Assembly: GCA_043777815.1 (NCBI GenBank)
Contig: JAYWHH010000002.1
Span: 38,406-102,405 of the forward strand
Origin: JAXMDS01 sp043777815
GTDB lineage: Bacteria; Pseudomonadota; Alphaproteobacteria; Rickettsiales; Rickettsiaceae
Length of the DNA stretch: 64,000 bases
Direction of reading: 5' to 3'
Below are positions 1 to 9,800 of the stretch, in pieces (positions within the stretch are counted from its first letter, which is position 1; each line of letters opens with the position of its first letter). The notes beneath the pieces are model-generated. The model saw only the letters and a program-made list of their open reading frames with translations, searched no databases and was not told the DNA's origin. Both the position numbers and the translations under genes were made by a program.

Positions 1-2
1 TT

Positions 3-2252
3 GGTGACCCTTTTGGATTTTTGATAAATTTTATTTCTAAAAAAGAATTTAGTATGCGACTTTTTGCTATTTTATCGTTTAACCCTATAACTTGGGTATA
101 TATTGTAGGCATAATGGCTATGTTCATTTTTATATTTATCGAAATATGTCTAGGCTATGTGATATATGCAGTTGCCAAGATAAGTTTTTGGCTAATTGTC
201 GCCATAGGTCCCATTTTTTTATCATTTTTGCTATTTGAAAAAACGCGTCAATTGAGCTTAACATGGCTAAAATCTTTAATGTTTTATGCTATACAAGGCT
301 TAATTATATATATAATTCTTATTATTTCAAGTCTCCTTGTGGAAACTACGACTAAGAAATATATGAGCTTTGATGTTGTGCCTACTTCTATTAATATATT
401 AGGCAAAAAAATTACCTATCCCAGAACCTCAGTTTTAGTGGATGAAACTGACATTATTAATACTTTAGCACCAACATCTTTCAAGATTGGAGAAAAGACT
501 TGTGAGCCATATGAGTGTAGAGCTAACAGATATGCAACTATGCTTAATTTAGATCCAAAAGATTCTTTAGATGCAGAAATTATCAGTAGCATGGGCAATG
601 GACAATTTGTATTCTTTAGTTTTTTAATTGAATTAGGTTTAGTTTGTTTTTTATTGCACTACGCATTAAAATGGGTCGAAGCTGAATTATCTTCAATATT
701 AAGTTTTCAAGGAGGAGGGCTTAGTGGGCAAAGTTTTATTAATGGAGAAAAGGGAGGCTTTTTTAGCATTAGTAGCGGGCAATCGATTGGTAACTTTGCG
801 CGTAATTTAATGGGCTGGACTGCACAAGGCGTAATAATGCCTGCAAAACTTGCATTAAAAGGTCTTCAATTTGGAATAATACAAGGTGAAAAATCTGACA
901 ATGGATTTGTGAAAAATTTCAGTATAACGCTTGGATATTTGACTACTAGACCACTTATAGCTACATTAGATATAATTCAGTCAACTTCTAATGCGATAAT
1001 TGAAAATATTGATGATGGAAAAAAAGGAAAAAAAGAAAACATAAAGATTTTAGAAGATATTCTATCTGATATGGGGTCAAATATTTATAAACGTTCTGGT
1101 TTAAAGAAAGTAGTAGAAAATTCACAAAATGCCTATTCACGCTTCCGTGAATCTAAGAGTGAAAAAAAATTATTAGCAATTGAACGCTCAATTGGGATTC
1201 AGGGCAAGTTAAGCGCTATGGATCGCATTGCCTTGAGAGAAAAACATGGTGAGGAAAGTATAAAAAACTTAGAGTCTAAGATATTGTCTGATCTACAAGT
1301 CAAGGAAATATTGAATAAGAGAATGACAGATATAGGCGAAAGCAGTATTGCTTTTGTAATTAATTCCAAAGGAAGCAAAGGTTCATACGGCAATCTCAAT
1401 GGAGATTTCAATGAATCTAAATCTAGCAATATAGATTATGCTATAAAAAATTTATTGAAGCTAAAAAGTGAAGATCCGAATGAAAACCTTTTAGATAAAT
1501 ATCTAAAGTTTTCTGATGCTCATCAGGGTACTTTAAATAGTTTGGCTGATAAATTAACTAAACTAAGAGAAAGTATTGAAAATTCTGCTGGATTAAGCAC
1601 GGAATCTAGACAAAAGTTTATAACTGGCATGTCTAATTTAACTGAAAAAGAATTTGAAGCATTTACTAAGCTTAATATGAAAAGACATGCGATGAATGAA
1701 GATCAGGTCAATACAAAGTATCAAAGTTTAGTTGATACAAAGGTTTTAGTTAATGCAGATAGGGTCGCAAAGGTTGGACTAACGACAGAAGATAAGATGA
1801 GATGGAATAACTACGGAATCGATAATTTTAATGAATATAAATCTGGAAAAGCAAACACAAATAAAATCATAACCGAATTAAGGGAAGATATGTTTGCAAC
1901 CTTTGAAAAAGATGATCGAGGTATAGTTCCTAGTGTAAAATATGGAGATTTAAGGGCTGTTCATGTGCAGGCTATGAAACAAATTGATGATGTAATCGAA
2001 AAAAACCCAGAGCTTAGCTCTTCAGACTTACTTGGAAACCAAGAATATAAAGACAACATTAATGTTTTAAGGGATATAAATAAAGAAATCTTCGAGAAAA
2101 GCTCTTCTAATAATTTACAAAACATAGATATAGATATTACAAGTCAAAATAGTAATTCTAGTTCTAGAAATTATGGTTTAGCAAATGTATTTGAATCTAA
2201 AAAAGTTAAAATTCAGTTGTCTCAAGCTATACATTCTAGACTAAGTTATTAA
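3..2252 (+). CDS. virB6: VirB6/TrbL-like type IV secretion inner-membrane subunit, 3' part
   Basis: VirB6 proteins are polytopic inner-membrane subunits of the type IV secretion channel. The frame is open from the window edge, so the start lies upstream; a TTG at 21 is only an internal possibility. Visible part: hydrophobic segments at about residues 20-45, 48-72, 86-107 and 195-217 (counting from 21), with VirB6-like stretches such as AKISFWLIVAIGPIFLSFLL, then about 520 mostly polar, helical, Lys/Glu/Asn-rich residues. Very long C-terminal extensions are typical of rickettsial VirB6 paralogues. No other vir gene follows inside the window; the gene is followed by repeats that seem to derive from its own tail. 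The family assignment is from pattern recognition of the membrane part; the C-terminal half has no recognised domain. Confidence 0.75.
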   Translation, partial: GDPFGFLINFISKKEFSMRLFAILSFNPITWVYIVGIMAMFIFIFIEICLGYVIYAVAKISFWLIVAIGPIFLSFLLFEKTRQLSLTWLKSLMFYAIQGLIIYIILIISSLLVETTTKKYMSFDVVPTSINILGKKITYPRTSVLVDETDIINTLAPTSFKIGEKTCEPYECRANRYATMLNLDPKDSLDAEIISSMGNGQFVFFSFLIELGLVCFLLHYALKWVEAELSSILSFQGGGLSGQSFINGEKGGFFSISSGQSIGNFARNLMGWTAQGVIMPAKLALKGLQFGIIQGEKSDNGFVKNFSITLGYLTTRPLIATLDIIQSTSNAIIENIDDGKKGKKENIKILEDILSDMGSNIYKRSGLKKVVENSQNAYSRFRESKSEKKLLAIERSIGIQGKLSAMDRIALREKHGEESIKNLESKILSDLQVKEILNKRMTDIGESSIAFVINSKGSKGSYGNLNGDFNESKSSNIDYAIKNLLKLKSEDPNENLLDKYLKFSDAHQGTLNSLADKLTKLRESIENSAGLSTESRQKFITGMSNLTEKEFEAFTKLNMKRHAMNEDQVNTKYQSLVDTKVLVNADRVAKVGLTTEDKMRWNNYGIDNFNEYKSGKANTNKIITELREDMFATFEKDDRGIVPSVKYGDLRAVHVQAMKQIDDVIEKNPELSSSDLLGNQEYKDNINVLRDINKEIFEKSSSNNLQNIDIDITSQNSNSSSRNYGLANVFESKKVKIQLSQAIHSRLSY

Positions 2253-2255
2253 GCT

Positions 2256-2490
2256 AATAGTTTGTAAAATATAGACATGCACTATAGATCAGGATAGCCA
2301 GATAATAGTTTAGATATATTTATAGACCAGGCTAGCTAGATAATAGTTTAGATATATTTATAGGCCAGGGGCTAATTAGATAATAGTTTACAAAACATAG
2401 ATATATTTATATACCAGGCTAGTTAGATAATAGTTTAGATATATTTATATACCAGGCTAGTTAGATAATAGTTTACAAAACATAAATATA
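2256..2490. repeat. ~39-bp tandem repeats after virB6
   Basis: About five diverged copies of a unit containing ataatagtttagatatattt followed by a gaccaggctag-like segment. Some copies carry a variant, tagtttacaaaacatagata, that resembles the virB6 coding sequence near 2113-2135, so the array probably grew from the gene's own 3' end. Confidence 0.8.
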
Positions 2491-2499
2491 TTTAGGATA

Positions 2500-2620
2500 A
2501 TATTGGTTTCCTAAAAATGCATTCAATCCTAATGTGGCAAAAAAAGATATACACTGAAGATATTGGTTTCCTAAAAATGCATTTAATCCTAATGTGGCAA
2601 AAAAAGATATACATTCTGGA
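2500..2620. repeat. 60-bp direct repeat, two copies
   Basis: Two near-identical 60-bp units starting with atattggtttcctaaaaatg at 2500 and 2560. The second ends in gatatacattctgg, which resembles the last codons of virB6 (atacattctaga near 2230), so this may be another decayed copy of the gene tail. Confidence 0.85.
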
Positions 2621-2800
2621 TTGATTTAGTCAGTTTTTTAGGTGCCCCAGACTGCTTTAGTCAGTTCTCAGGCGTTTTGTAAAACAAAGTTTATTTATAC
2701 AAAATTTATACAAATTTGAATAATAGATTATATAAAGAAACAATCAATCTTATTTACACAGAATTTTTTTGGATAAAGTGTTGAATTTATCTTTTATAAG

Positions 2801-3052
2801 CGACAAAAAACATAGTTAACCTTGAAAAAGTGCTGCGCGTTATATAAAAAATTTGACATTGAAGTACTACAAAGCACATTTATGAGCCACAAAAAACATA
2901 ATTAACCTTGAAAAGGTGCTGCGCGTCACATAAAAAATTTGATATTGAAGTATTGCAAAACACATTTATGATCCACAAAAAACATAGTTAACCTTGAAAA
3001 GGTGCTGCGCGTTACATAAAAAATTTGATATTGAAGTACTACAAAACACAAT
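2801..3052. repeat. 86-bp tandem repeat, three copies
   Basis: Three copies of an 86-bp unit (starts near 2801, 2887 and 2973) containing acatagttaaccttgaaaa, the G+C-richer core gtgctgcgcgt and attgaagtactacaaa. Copies differ by only a few substitutions. There is no start-to-stop reading frame. The remainder of 2620-3355 shows shorter, irregular repeats around agtatgc and nothing else I recognise. Confidence 0.9.
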
Positions 3053-3355
3053 TTCTCTTGAGTAAAGTTCTAAGAAGGGCTTTTTTTAATTAGCATCTTG
3101 TGAATTACAGCGAAAAAAGTGTAACTTAGTATGCTGCACAGGATAAATCGCACAGCATACATCACAAAAGATACGATGTAAAAAGTACAGCTTAGTATGC
3201 CGAAAAAAACGTATCACAAAAAATCACTCAAAACAAAGTTTTTCTTGGGGCCGATTCAAAAGGTACAGCGCCAAGAATCAAAGTTGAGCTTACGTTATAA
3301 TTTTATAAATTATTTATTTAAACTTTCGACTAAGAGTTAAAAAATTAATTAATTT

Positions 3356-3862
3356 TTATTTATCTGATTCATTTTCGATTCTACGTGGCAAAACTTCATT
3401 TTGATTATTAGAATGTTTATTTGCCTGTAGTTCTTTTTTCATTTGCCATATTTTATATCCAAGACCAGCAATAATAGCAAGGAAAATTAAAGCAGATGTT
3501 GGGATATTGGGCAAGCTGTTTTGAAATCCACTTAAACCATTTGTATAAAATTTCAATACTTTAGTGTTTCCAATTAAATTTTCTTCTACTTTATAGTAAC
3601 CGGCACCATTAAATAAACTAAAAATAAAACTTATTCCCATTCCTAAAACTCCAAATATTAAACCAAAGAACACGCCTATCATACCTAAAACTATTCCTAA
3701 AATTGTTAATGATAAAATGCCAAGTGGAGGCAGTGCGATTAGTATGAACAAGCCCATACACATCCATGCACATTTAGATTTATACCATTTTTTACATTTG
3801 CACTCCATTTTACACTGATTTAATTGTACAGACTCACATGTTTGATTATTTTCTTCTTTCAT
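3356..3862 (-). CDS. Small cysteine-rich membrane protein of unknown function
   Basis: 168 residues. The N-terminal 30 residues hold a cluster of six cysteines (including CKMECKCKKWYKSKC) and basic residues, followed by two or three strongly hydrophobic, Gly-rich segments (about 34-85), a polar stretch, another predicted TM (about 120-142) and a charged C-terminus. I see no known family. The Cys cluster could bind a metal or be membrane-proximal and reduced in the cytoplasm; that is inference. ATG start with AT-rich DNA upstream; transcribed convergently with virB6 across a repeat-rich spacer. Confidence 0.6.
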   Translation of the reverse strand: MKEENNQTCESVQLNQCKMECKCKKWYKSKCAWMCMGLFILIALPPLGILSLTILGIVLGMIGVFFGLIFGVLGMGISFIFSLFNGAGYYKVEENLIGNTKVLKFYTNGLSGFQNSLPNIPTSALIFLAIIAGLGYKIWQMKKELQANKHSNNQNEVLPRRIENESDK

Positions 3863-4221
3863 TGTTAGTTATTGTTAAGTTATGTATTTATTTTATCATA
3901 TTTAAACAATTTTTGAAATCCTAAGCATTAGGAGTTACGAATTTGAAAAAATTTGAGGCAAGGTTTGCACAATATATAAGAAGTTATATAACATATGCGC
4001 TACATAAAATGCATCAAAAGCTTAATTGATAACATAAACTGAAATTTTAAAAAAAAATTAAATATTAATAAATTTTATTAAAAACATGTTATTTGATAAA
4101 GTCAAAGATATTGTTTTATGAAATATGTTCATTACTAAGTAGTGTAAAAAACTAAGTAATATGAAAGTATTCTTGCGCTATATATACTCTTTTCAAATTT
4201 TAATTTTTAAGCTTTAATTTT

Positions 4222-4405
4222 TAAAAGATTCCAAACTTCCAAATACTGTTAACAAAATAACTGATTAAGCCTGATCAAGTGCGGAAGAATTAATTAGATC
4301 TCCAACAAAATAATCTTTAAAAGATTTCCAAACTTCCAAATATTGTTAATAAAATAACTGATTAAGCCTGATCAGGTGCAGAAGAATTAATTAGATCTCC
4401 AAAAT
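4222..4405. repeat. Tandem duplication of the rpsA 3' end
   Basis: A ~97-bp unit occurs twice. The right-hand copy (from 4319) contains the genuine stop codon and last ~13 codons of rpsA; the left-hand copy (4222-4318) repeats these with few changes, for example gcctgatcaagtgcggaaga versus gcctgatcaggtgcagaaga. The left-hand copy lies downstream of the minus-strand gene and is therefore untranslated. The rest of 3863-4221 is AT-rich with nothing recognised. Confidence 0.9.
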
Positions 4406-6197
4406 TATTAGACCTATTCTCAGTTTGCATTATATTTTTCTCATATTCTGCTATAGATGCAATTATTCTATTTTCTTGTCTTTCAACAGCCAGCACCACA
4501 CACTTCACCATATCATTTCTACCGAATCTATCAAATCTTCTCTCGGAAGAAACGGAAGCAATCTCAGATCTAGGAATTATGACACTAATCTCATCCTGAG
4601 TTTTAGCCATTAAATAATCATCTCTTCTTCCTAAAATCATAACAGAAATAACTTCATTGAGTTGATATTTAGCATAAGCTTCTTTATAAGGATCATCTGT
4701 TAACTGTTTAACGCCCAAGCTAACTTTTTGCTTGTCCGCGTCTATGTTAAGAATAATACATTCAACTACGTCACCTCTGGAAAAACGAGATAGCTGCTCC
4801 GCGCCATCCTTGCTCCAACTAAAATCATGTACATGTACTAAGCCTTCAATATTTAAAGGCTGATTATTTTTATCGGTTAAAGAAAGGAAAGTGCCATATT
4901 CTTTAATACTTTCTATTCTAAGAGATAGCTTATCTCCTGCCGCATGTTGTTCTGCAAAAGAAGTCCATGGATTTGGAGTTAATTGCTTGACACTAACAAT
5001 AATTTTTTGATTAGCTTTATCAATTTCAGATATAATTACCTCCACATCTTGGCCTATGAAATAGTATTTTTTAGGACTTACAGGTTTAGACCAAACAATT
5101 TCATTACTTGGTAATATGCCCTCAATAGGTCCACCCAAACTTAAAAAAGCACATGTGTCATTAGGTGCAATACTAGTAATTTTGCCAATTATTTTTGATC
5201 CTACTGCATACTGTTGCTCTATTTGATCCCATGGATTTGGTTGATTTGCCTTAATGCTTAAATGAATACGTAAACTTTCTGTATCTATATCTTTAATTAT
5301 CAACTCATACTCATCACCAACAGATAGTTTTTCTGATGGATGATGGACTCTATCCCATGAAATATCAGTTACGTGAACTAAGCCGTCTAAGTGATATGTT
5401 TTAGTTTCTTCGCTCTCTTCGTCTTTTAAATCAACTGCAATTCTTACAAATACACCATACCAAAGAATGTTTTTTATAACTCCTTTAACTTTAGATCCTA
5501 CTACTAAATGTTTTATAGCTTTAGCTTTATCTAATTTAGAGAATTCTTCTAAAATTACTCTACGAGAAACTATAATATTTTTTCTTAGTTTATCTATATT
5601 AGTAATTCTTAAAATTTTAAAATCAAAAGTTTTACCTATATAGTCATTAGGATTTTTTGGCACTGATCCTAAATCCAATTGACCACCTGGTAAAAAAGTT
5701 TCTACACAATTTTTTAATCTAACTACATATCCAGCTTTAGTAGGTGATACAATTTCACCAGATATAGTTCTGCCACTTTCATATATTTTTTCTAATTCAT
5801 CATAAGCTTCTTTTTTAAGAGCTTCAGTTTTACTTAGAATTGGCCTGCCTCCTCTTCCTTCTAACTTAACTATAAAAACTTCTATTTCATCTCCTACTTG
5901 TGGAATGCCTTTATTTACTGTTGTTTCGACAGATTCAAGTGAATCTAATGAAACTGGCAAACTTTCAATTGTAGATGATTTGAATTCATCTATATTAATT
6001 TTACCTTCTGATTTTGCTCCTATATCTACAATGATATAATCACCTTTTACACCCGTTACTACTCCAGTAGTCTTTGTACCACTTTTTAGTTCTAAACTAC
6101 CGCTAGAGTATTGTTTTTGGTCTATCTCAGATATATTCTCTTTGGGTATCTGTGATAAGAAACTGAAATGGGCGCGTTTTTTTTGTGGGTTTGACAT
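4362..6197 (-). CDS. rpsA: 30S ribosomal protein bS1
   Basis: S1 binds mRNA and brings it to the 30S subunit. 611 residues contain six consecutive S1 (OB-fold) repeats at roughly 37-105, 139-208, 226-314, 331-400, 418-500 and 515-580; typical pieces are VTGVKGDYIIVDIGAKSEG, LVHVTDISWDRVHHPSEKL and GLVHVHDFSWSK. Six repeats are usual for proteobacterial S1, though this is slightly longer than usual. Repeat 3 has an acidic insertion (DLKDEESEETK) before the conserved HLDGLVHV. The gene stands alone (cmk is not next to it) and its 3' end is duplicated downstream. Confidence 0.97.
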   Translation of the reverse strand: MSNPQKKRAHFSFLSQIPKENISEIDQKQYSSGSLELKSGTKTTGVVTGVKGDYIIVDIGAKSEGKINIDEFKSSTIESLPVSLDSLESVETTVNKGIPQVGDEIEVFIVKLEGRGGRPILSKTEALKKEAYDELEKIYESGRTISGEIVSPTKAGYVVRLKNCVETFLPGGQLDLGSVPKNPNDYIGKTFDFKILRITNIDKLRKNIIVSRRVILEEFSKLDKAKAIKHLVVGSKVKGVIKNILWYGVFVRIAVDLKDEESEETKTYHLDGLVHVTDISWDRVHHPSEKLSVGDEYELIIKDIDTESLRIHLSIKANQPNPWDQIEQQYAVGSKIIGKITSIAPNDTCAFLSLGGPIEGILPSNEIVWSKPVSPKKYYFIGQDVEVIISEIDKANQKIIVSVKQLTPNPWTSFAEQHAAGDKLSLRIESIKEYGTFLSLTDKNNQPLNIEGLVHVHDFSWSKDGAEQLSRFSRGDVVECIILNIDADKQKVSLGVKQLTDDPYKEAYAKYQLNEVISVMILGRRDDYLMAKTQDEISVIIPRSEIASVSSERRFDRFGRNDMVKCVVLAVERQENRIIASIAEYEKNIMQTENRSNNFGDLINSSAPDQA

Positions 6198-6646
6198 ATT
6201 AATTTGTTAAAAATGCATTGTTTACAACAATTAGCCTATCTAAAAACTCTTAAACGATCTAGAAGAATAGAGCACTAAAAATCGCTAGTATATCTACAAA
6301 ATATTATGTATACTTGCAGAAGTTTAAGAAGACTAACTCATCAAAACATTATATAAAATTTTCCAATAAAAAAATAATTTTTCTGCATTTTGAGCGCTTT
6401 AAATATGAAGTATTAGTCTCATTTTTGTTGGAAATATACATAAATGCGAATTCAAAATTCTGACATATATTTAAAGAAATTAGAACTACTTAAAAAAATG
6501 TTAATTTATTAGTTTGAAATATTTTTGCACATGATGCCTCAAATAAAAAAGTTTTATTATTAAAAAATAAGGCCTAATAGAAAAATAAAATGGCTACGAT
6601 GCATAATCTAATATGATATAATCCATAAATTGCTCATATATTTATT
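6198..6646. other. Intergenic spacer between rpsA and secE
   Basis: 449 AT-rich bases between two divergently transcribed genes, so promoters for both should lie here. A tataat hexamer near 6615, about 30 bases before the secE start, is a plausible -10 element, but I see no convincing -35 box. No gene or repeat is recognised. Confidence 0.5.
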
Positions 6647-6844
6647 ATGCTTAAGCTTCGAGTCTTTTTTAAAGAAGTTTTTTATGAGGCTAAAAATATT
6701 ACTTGGCCCACTAACATTCAAGTACTACAGTTTGGCTTGGTAGTTATTATTACAGTTCTATTAATGTCTATATTTTCTGGCATGATAGATTTTTTTGTAG
6801 AAAAAATAGTATTCTTTTTATTGAAGTTAAATCTTCCAATATAA
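6647..6844 (+). CDS. secE: Protein translocase subunit SecE
   Basis: SecE is the small essential subunit that clamps SecY in the Sec translocon. At 65 residues it is the short, single-TM type. The family signature is clear: FFKEVFYEAKNITWPTN (amphipathic helix with the conserved WPT) followed by a TM helix at about 27-50. It precedes nusG as in most bacteria, but 215 bases with a strong inverted repeat separate them. Confidence 0.95.
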   Translation: MLKLRVFFKEVFYEAKNITWPTNIQVLQFGLVVIITVLLMSIFSGMIDFFVEKIVFFLLKLNLPI

Positions 6845-6934
6845 ATTTGAAACTAATCTTTTCTTATTTATCAAAAGATTTTTTATTGGTAAAACATATT
6901 GTTTCTTAATTCATCAAACAATCATTCTGATGTG

Positions 6935-7006
6935 ACTAGAGTTAACAACAAAAAACGAACATTTCGCTGAGCAGAGATGAGAAATTCGTTTTGAATATAT
7001 TCTAGT
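6935..7006 (+). promoter_or_regulatory. Long imperfect hairpin upstream of nusG
   Basis: Nested inverted repeats: actaga (6935-6940) pairs with tctagt (7001-7006), aaaacgaa (6952-6959) with ttcgtttt (6985-6992), and tttc (6962-6965) with gaaa (6981-6984). There is no T-run after it, so it is not an ordinary terminator. It could be an mRNA processing or attenuation element, or a small palindromic repeat. Pairing is seen; function is inference. Confidence 0.5.
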
Positions 7007-7059
7007 TAGGTTTTATCAATTTTAGAAGATTATAATTATCATATATTTAGAATGTTTAT

Positions 7060-7677
7060 GTGGATATGGAATCTAATGAAAACAAGATCTTAGAAGATAT
7101 AAATGAATCTGGCAAACCTGTAGTACAAAATAAATCTAATAATAAAAAATGGTACGTTATACAGGTTGCTTCGAATTCTGAAAAAATTATTAAATCGCAA
7201 ATTTTACAAAAAGCTGAAGAGGAAAATTTAGAGCATCAGCTTGAAGAGATATTTATTCCCAGTTATCCTAGTACTGTGATGATGCGTGGTAAAAAACAAA
7301 ATATCGAAAAAAGAATTATGCCTGGGTATATTTTTATAAAAATGAATTTAAATGTATCTACTATTGGGTTAATAAAATCCATAAAAAAAGTTTCAAAATT
7401 TTTAGGTGGTGGAGTTCCAGCTAGTGTGACTAACGATAAAATTGAACAAATAAAACAAGAGGTAGAAAACATTGCAACCCAAACTGCTATTACGCCATTT
7501 AACGTAGGTGAAGCTGTGGAAATTATTTCTGGTCCATTTAATCGTTTCAATGGAAATATAAAAACAATTTATCCAGAAAAAAATAGATTAGAAATAGCAA
7601 TACATGTCTTTGGGCGTGAAAATGTTATAGAAATTGATAATGACTCCGTAAGAAAAGTTAATTCAGAAGGGGCTTAA
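7060..7677 (+). CDS. nusG: Transcription termination/antitermination factor NusG
   Basis: NusG binds RNA polymerase and links it to Rho or the ribosome. 205 residues; the NGN domain begins at KKWYVIQVASNSEKIIKSQI (about 29-48) and includes RIMPGYIFIKM and VSKFLGGGVPASVTNDKI; the C-terminal KOW domain is FNVGEAVEIISGPFNRFNGN (about 147-166). The start is GTG at 7060 or ATG at 7066; the roughly 27 residues before the NGN domain are acidic and Asn-rich. Normally rplK-rplA follow; here lepA follows after 27 bases, so the usual operon has been broken. Confidence 0.95.
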   Translation: MDMESNENKILEDINESGKPVVQNKSNNKKWYVIQVASNSEKIIKSQILQKAEEENLEHQLEEIFIPSYPSTVMMRGKKQNIEKRIMPGYIFIKMNLNVSTIGLIKSIKKVSKFLGGGVPASVTNDKIEQIKQEVENIATQTAITPFNVGEAVEIISGPFNRFNGNIKTIYPEKNRLEIAIHVFGRENVIEIDNDSVRKVNSEGA

Positions 7678-7704
7678 GACTAAAATTTTAATAAAAAAAA
7701 TAGC

Positions 7705-9534
7705 ATGAATATTAAACAAAATTCTCAAACTAATCTCTTAATAAGAAACTTTGCCATCATAGCTCACATAGATCATGGAAAAACAACTCTTGCAGACAGG
7801 CTAATTGAATATTGTGGAGGATTAGAACAAAGAGAAATGTCAAATCAGGTTCTAGATTCTATGGATATAGAAAAAGAACGTGGCATAACTATTAAAACTC
7901 AAACAGTTAGATTGATGTATAAAGCTAAAGATGGTTTAACATATCAATTTAATTTGATGGATACTCCTGGGCACGTAGATTTTGCTTACGAAGTAAGCCG
8001 CGGTCTAGCAGCTTGTGAGGGCGCATTATTGGTAGTAGATGCAGCTCAGGGCGTTGAGGCACAAACTTTAGCAAATGTTTATATGGCATTAGATCAAAAT
8101 CTAGCCATAATACCAATTATTAATAAAATTGATTTACCAGCGGCTGATCCAGAAAAAGTAAGACATGACATAGAAGAAACCATTGGCATAGATGCCTCAA
8201 ATGCAGTTTTGGCTTCTGCAAAGCAGGGCATTGGCATAGAAGATATATTAGAATCTATAATAAAATATATTCCGTGTCCTGAAAGAGATTTAGACGGTAC
8301 AAAATTGCAAGCCTTGCTTATTGATAGCTGGTACAATGCTTATTTGGGAGTAGTAATTTTATTTAGAATATTTAAAGGCAAAATCAAGAAAGGTAATCGA
8401 ATTAAAATGCTAGCTTCAAATGAAACTTATTTGGTGGATAGAGTGGGATTTTTTACCCCTAAAGAGCATATTTGCGATGAAATATCTGACGGAGAAATAG
8501 GTTTTTTTACAGCAACCATAAAAGATGTAGGAAATTGTAAAGTTGGAGATACTATATATTTTTCAAACACTGAAGTGCCGGCTTTACCGGGTTTTAAAGA
8601 GCATTTACCAGTAGTTTTTTGTGGTATATATCCAGTTGATACAGATGATTTTGAAAAATTAAAAGGATCATTAGATAAACTACATTTAAATGACTCAAGT
8701 TTTTCATATGAAACTGAAAGCTCTAATGCCTTAGGATATGGTTTTCGATGTGGCTTTTTAGGCTTACTACATTTAGAAATAATTCAAGAAAGATTGATTC
8801 GTGAATTTGATGTGGAAATGATTACCACGGCCCCTAGTGTTATATATAGAATATATCCTAAGCGCCCAGAGAATAATGACAAATTTCTTGAAATACATAA
8901 TCCAGCTGAATTACCTGAGGTGCAAAAAATAGATTTTGTAGAAGAGCCTTGGGTTAAAGCAACTATTATGACGCCTGAAGATTACTTAGGTGCAATTATA
9001 GTTTTATGCAATGAGAAGAGGGGGAGACAGGTTAACCTAACTTATTCTGGCAAAAGACCTATGTTGGTTTATAAATTGCCTTTAAATGAAGTGGTGTTTG
9101 ATTTTTATGATAAATTAAAGTCTTTATCAAAAGGTTATGCTAGTTTTGATTGGGAAATTGAATCATATGAAGAAAGTGACTTAGTTAAACTTGATATTTT
9201 GGTCAATCATGAGCCTGTAGACGCCTTATCCATCATGGTCCATAGAACCAAAGCTGAACAGCGGGGGCGCGATATGTGCAAACGTCTTCAAGGCTTAATC
9301 CCATCGCATTTATTTCAAATTGCAATACAGGCTGCAATTGGGGGCAAGATCATAGCTAGAGAAAATATTAAAGCTTTACGTAAAGATGTTTTAGCCAAAT
9401 GTTATGGTGGTGATATAACCAGAAAACGTAAACTATTAGATAAGCAAAAAAAGGGTAAGGAAAGAATGAAACGATATGGAAATGTGGATATTCCACACGA
9501 GGCCCTAATTAAAGTGCTTACAGTAGATAAATAG
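7705..9534 (+). CDS. lepA: Elongation factor 4 (LepA)
   Basis: LepA is a ribosome-associated GTPase related to EF-G. 609 residues is the usual length. G-motifs: AHIDHGKTT (about 20-28), the RGITIK switch, DTPGH (about 88-92) and NKIDLP (about 140-145). Characteristic C-terminal elements are present: [39 protein letters not shown] and the basic [20 protein letters not shown] tail. It is probably cotranscribed with nusG (27-base gap). Confidence 0.98.
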   Translation: MNIKQNSQTNLLIRNFAIIAHIDHGKTTLADRLIEYCGGLEQREMSNQVLDSMDIEKERGITIKTQTVRLMYKAKDGLTYQFNLMDTPGHVDFAYEVSRGLAACEGALLVVDAAQGVEAQTLANVYMALDQNLAIIPIINKIDLPAADPEKVRHDIEETIGIDASNAVLASAKQGIGIEDILESIIKYIPCPERDLDGTKLQALLIDSWYNAYLGVVILFRIFKGKIKKGNRIKMLASNETYLVDRVGFFTPKEHICDEISDGEIGFFTATIKDVGNCKVGDTIYFSNTEVPALPGFKEHLPVVFCGIYPVDTDDFEKLKGSLDKLHLNDSSFSYETESSNALGYGFRCGFLGLLHLEIIQERLIREFDVEMITTAPSVIYRIYPKRPENNDKFLEIHNPAELPEVQKIDFVEEPWVKATIMTPEDYLGAIIVLCNEKRGRQVNLTYSGKRPMLVYKLPLNEVVFDFYDKLKSLSKGYASFDWEIESYEESDLVKLDILVNHEPVDALSIMVHRTKAEQRGRDMCKRLQGLIPSHLFQIAIQAAIGGKIIARENIKALRKDVLAKCYGGDITRKRKLLDKQKKGKERMKRYGNVDIPHEALIKVLTVDK

Positions 9535-9695
9535 GCAATTGTTGATATTTCACACGAGGCTCTAATGATAGATAGATAGTTAATTTATTATATCCCTTAT
9601 GCTACGAAGCTAGAATTAAAGCTGTTGATATTCCCCTGCCGTGAGGCTCCAATTAAAGTTTTAAAATTATAGATAAATAATTAATTTGGGAATTT
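9490..9695. repeat. Decayed tandem copies of the lepA 3' end
   Basis: The final lepA codons (gatattccacacgaggccct, then aattaaagtgcttacagtag) recur after the stop codon as gatatttcacacgaggctct (near 9544) and again as gatattcccctgccgtgagg followed by ctccaattaaagttttaaaa (near 9626). The copies are diverged and carry indels and stops, so they are untranslated relics. Confidence 0.8.
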
Positions 9696-9800
9696 ATAAA
9701 AAATTGATCTTTAAATAATTTATATCTAAAATTTTCTTTTTATGGTTTTTTGTAAATTACTTTGCAATAAAGCAATAAAGCACTAAATGTAAGTATTTTA

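Noticed and set aside
2801..3052. CRISPR-like appearance of the regular repeats
   Set aside because: The repeats are 86 bp, directly adjacent, with no unique spacers and no cas genes in the window.
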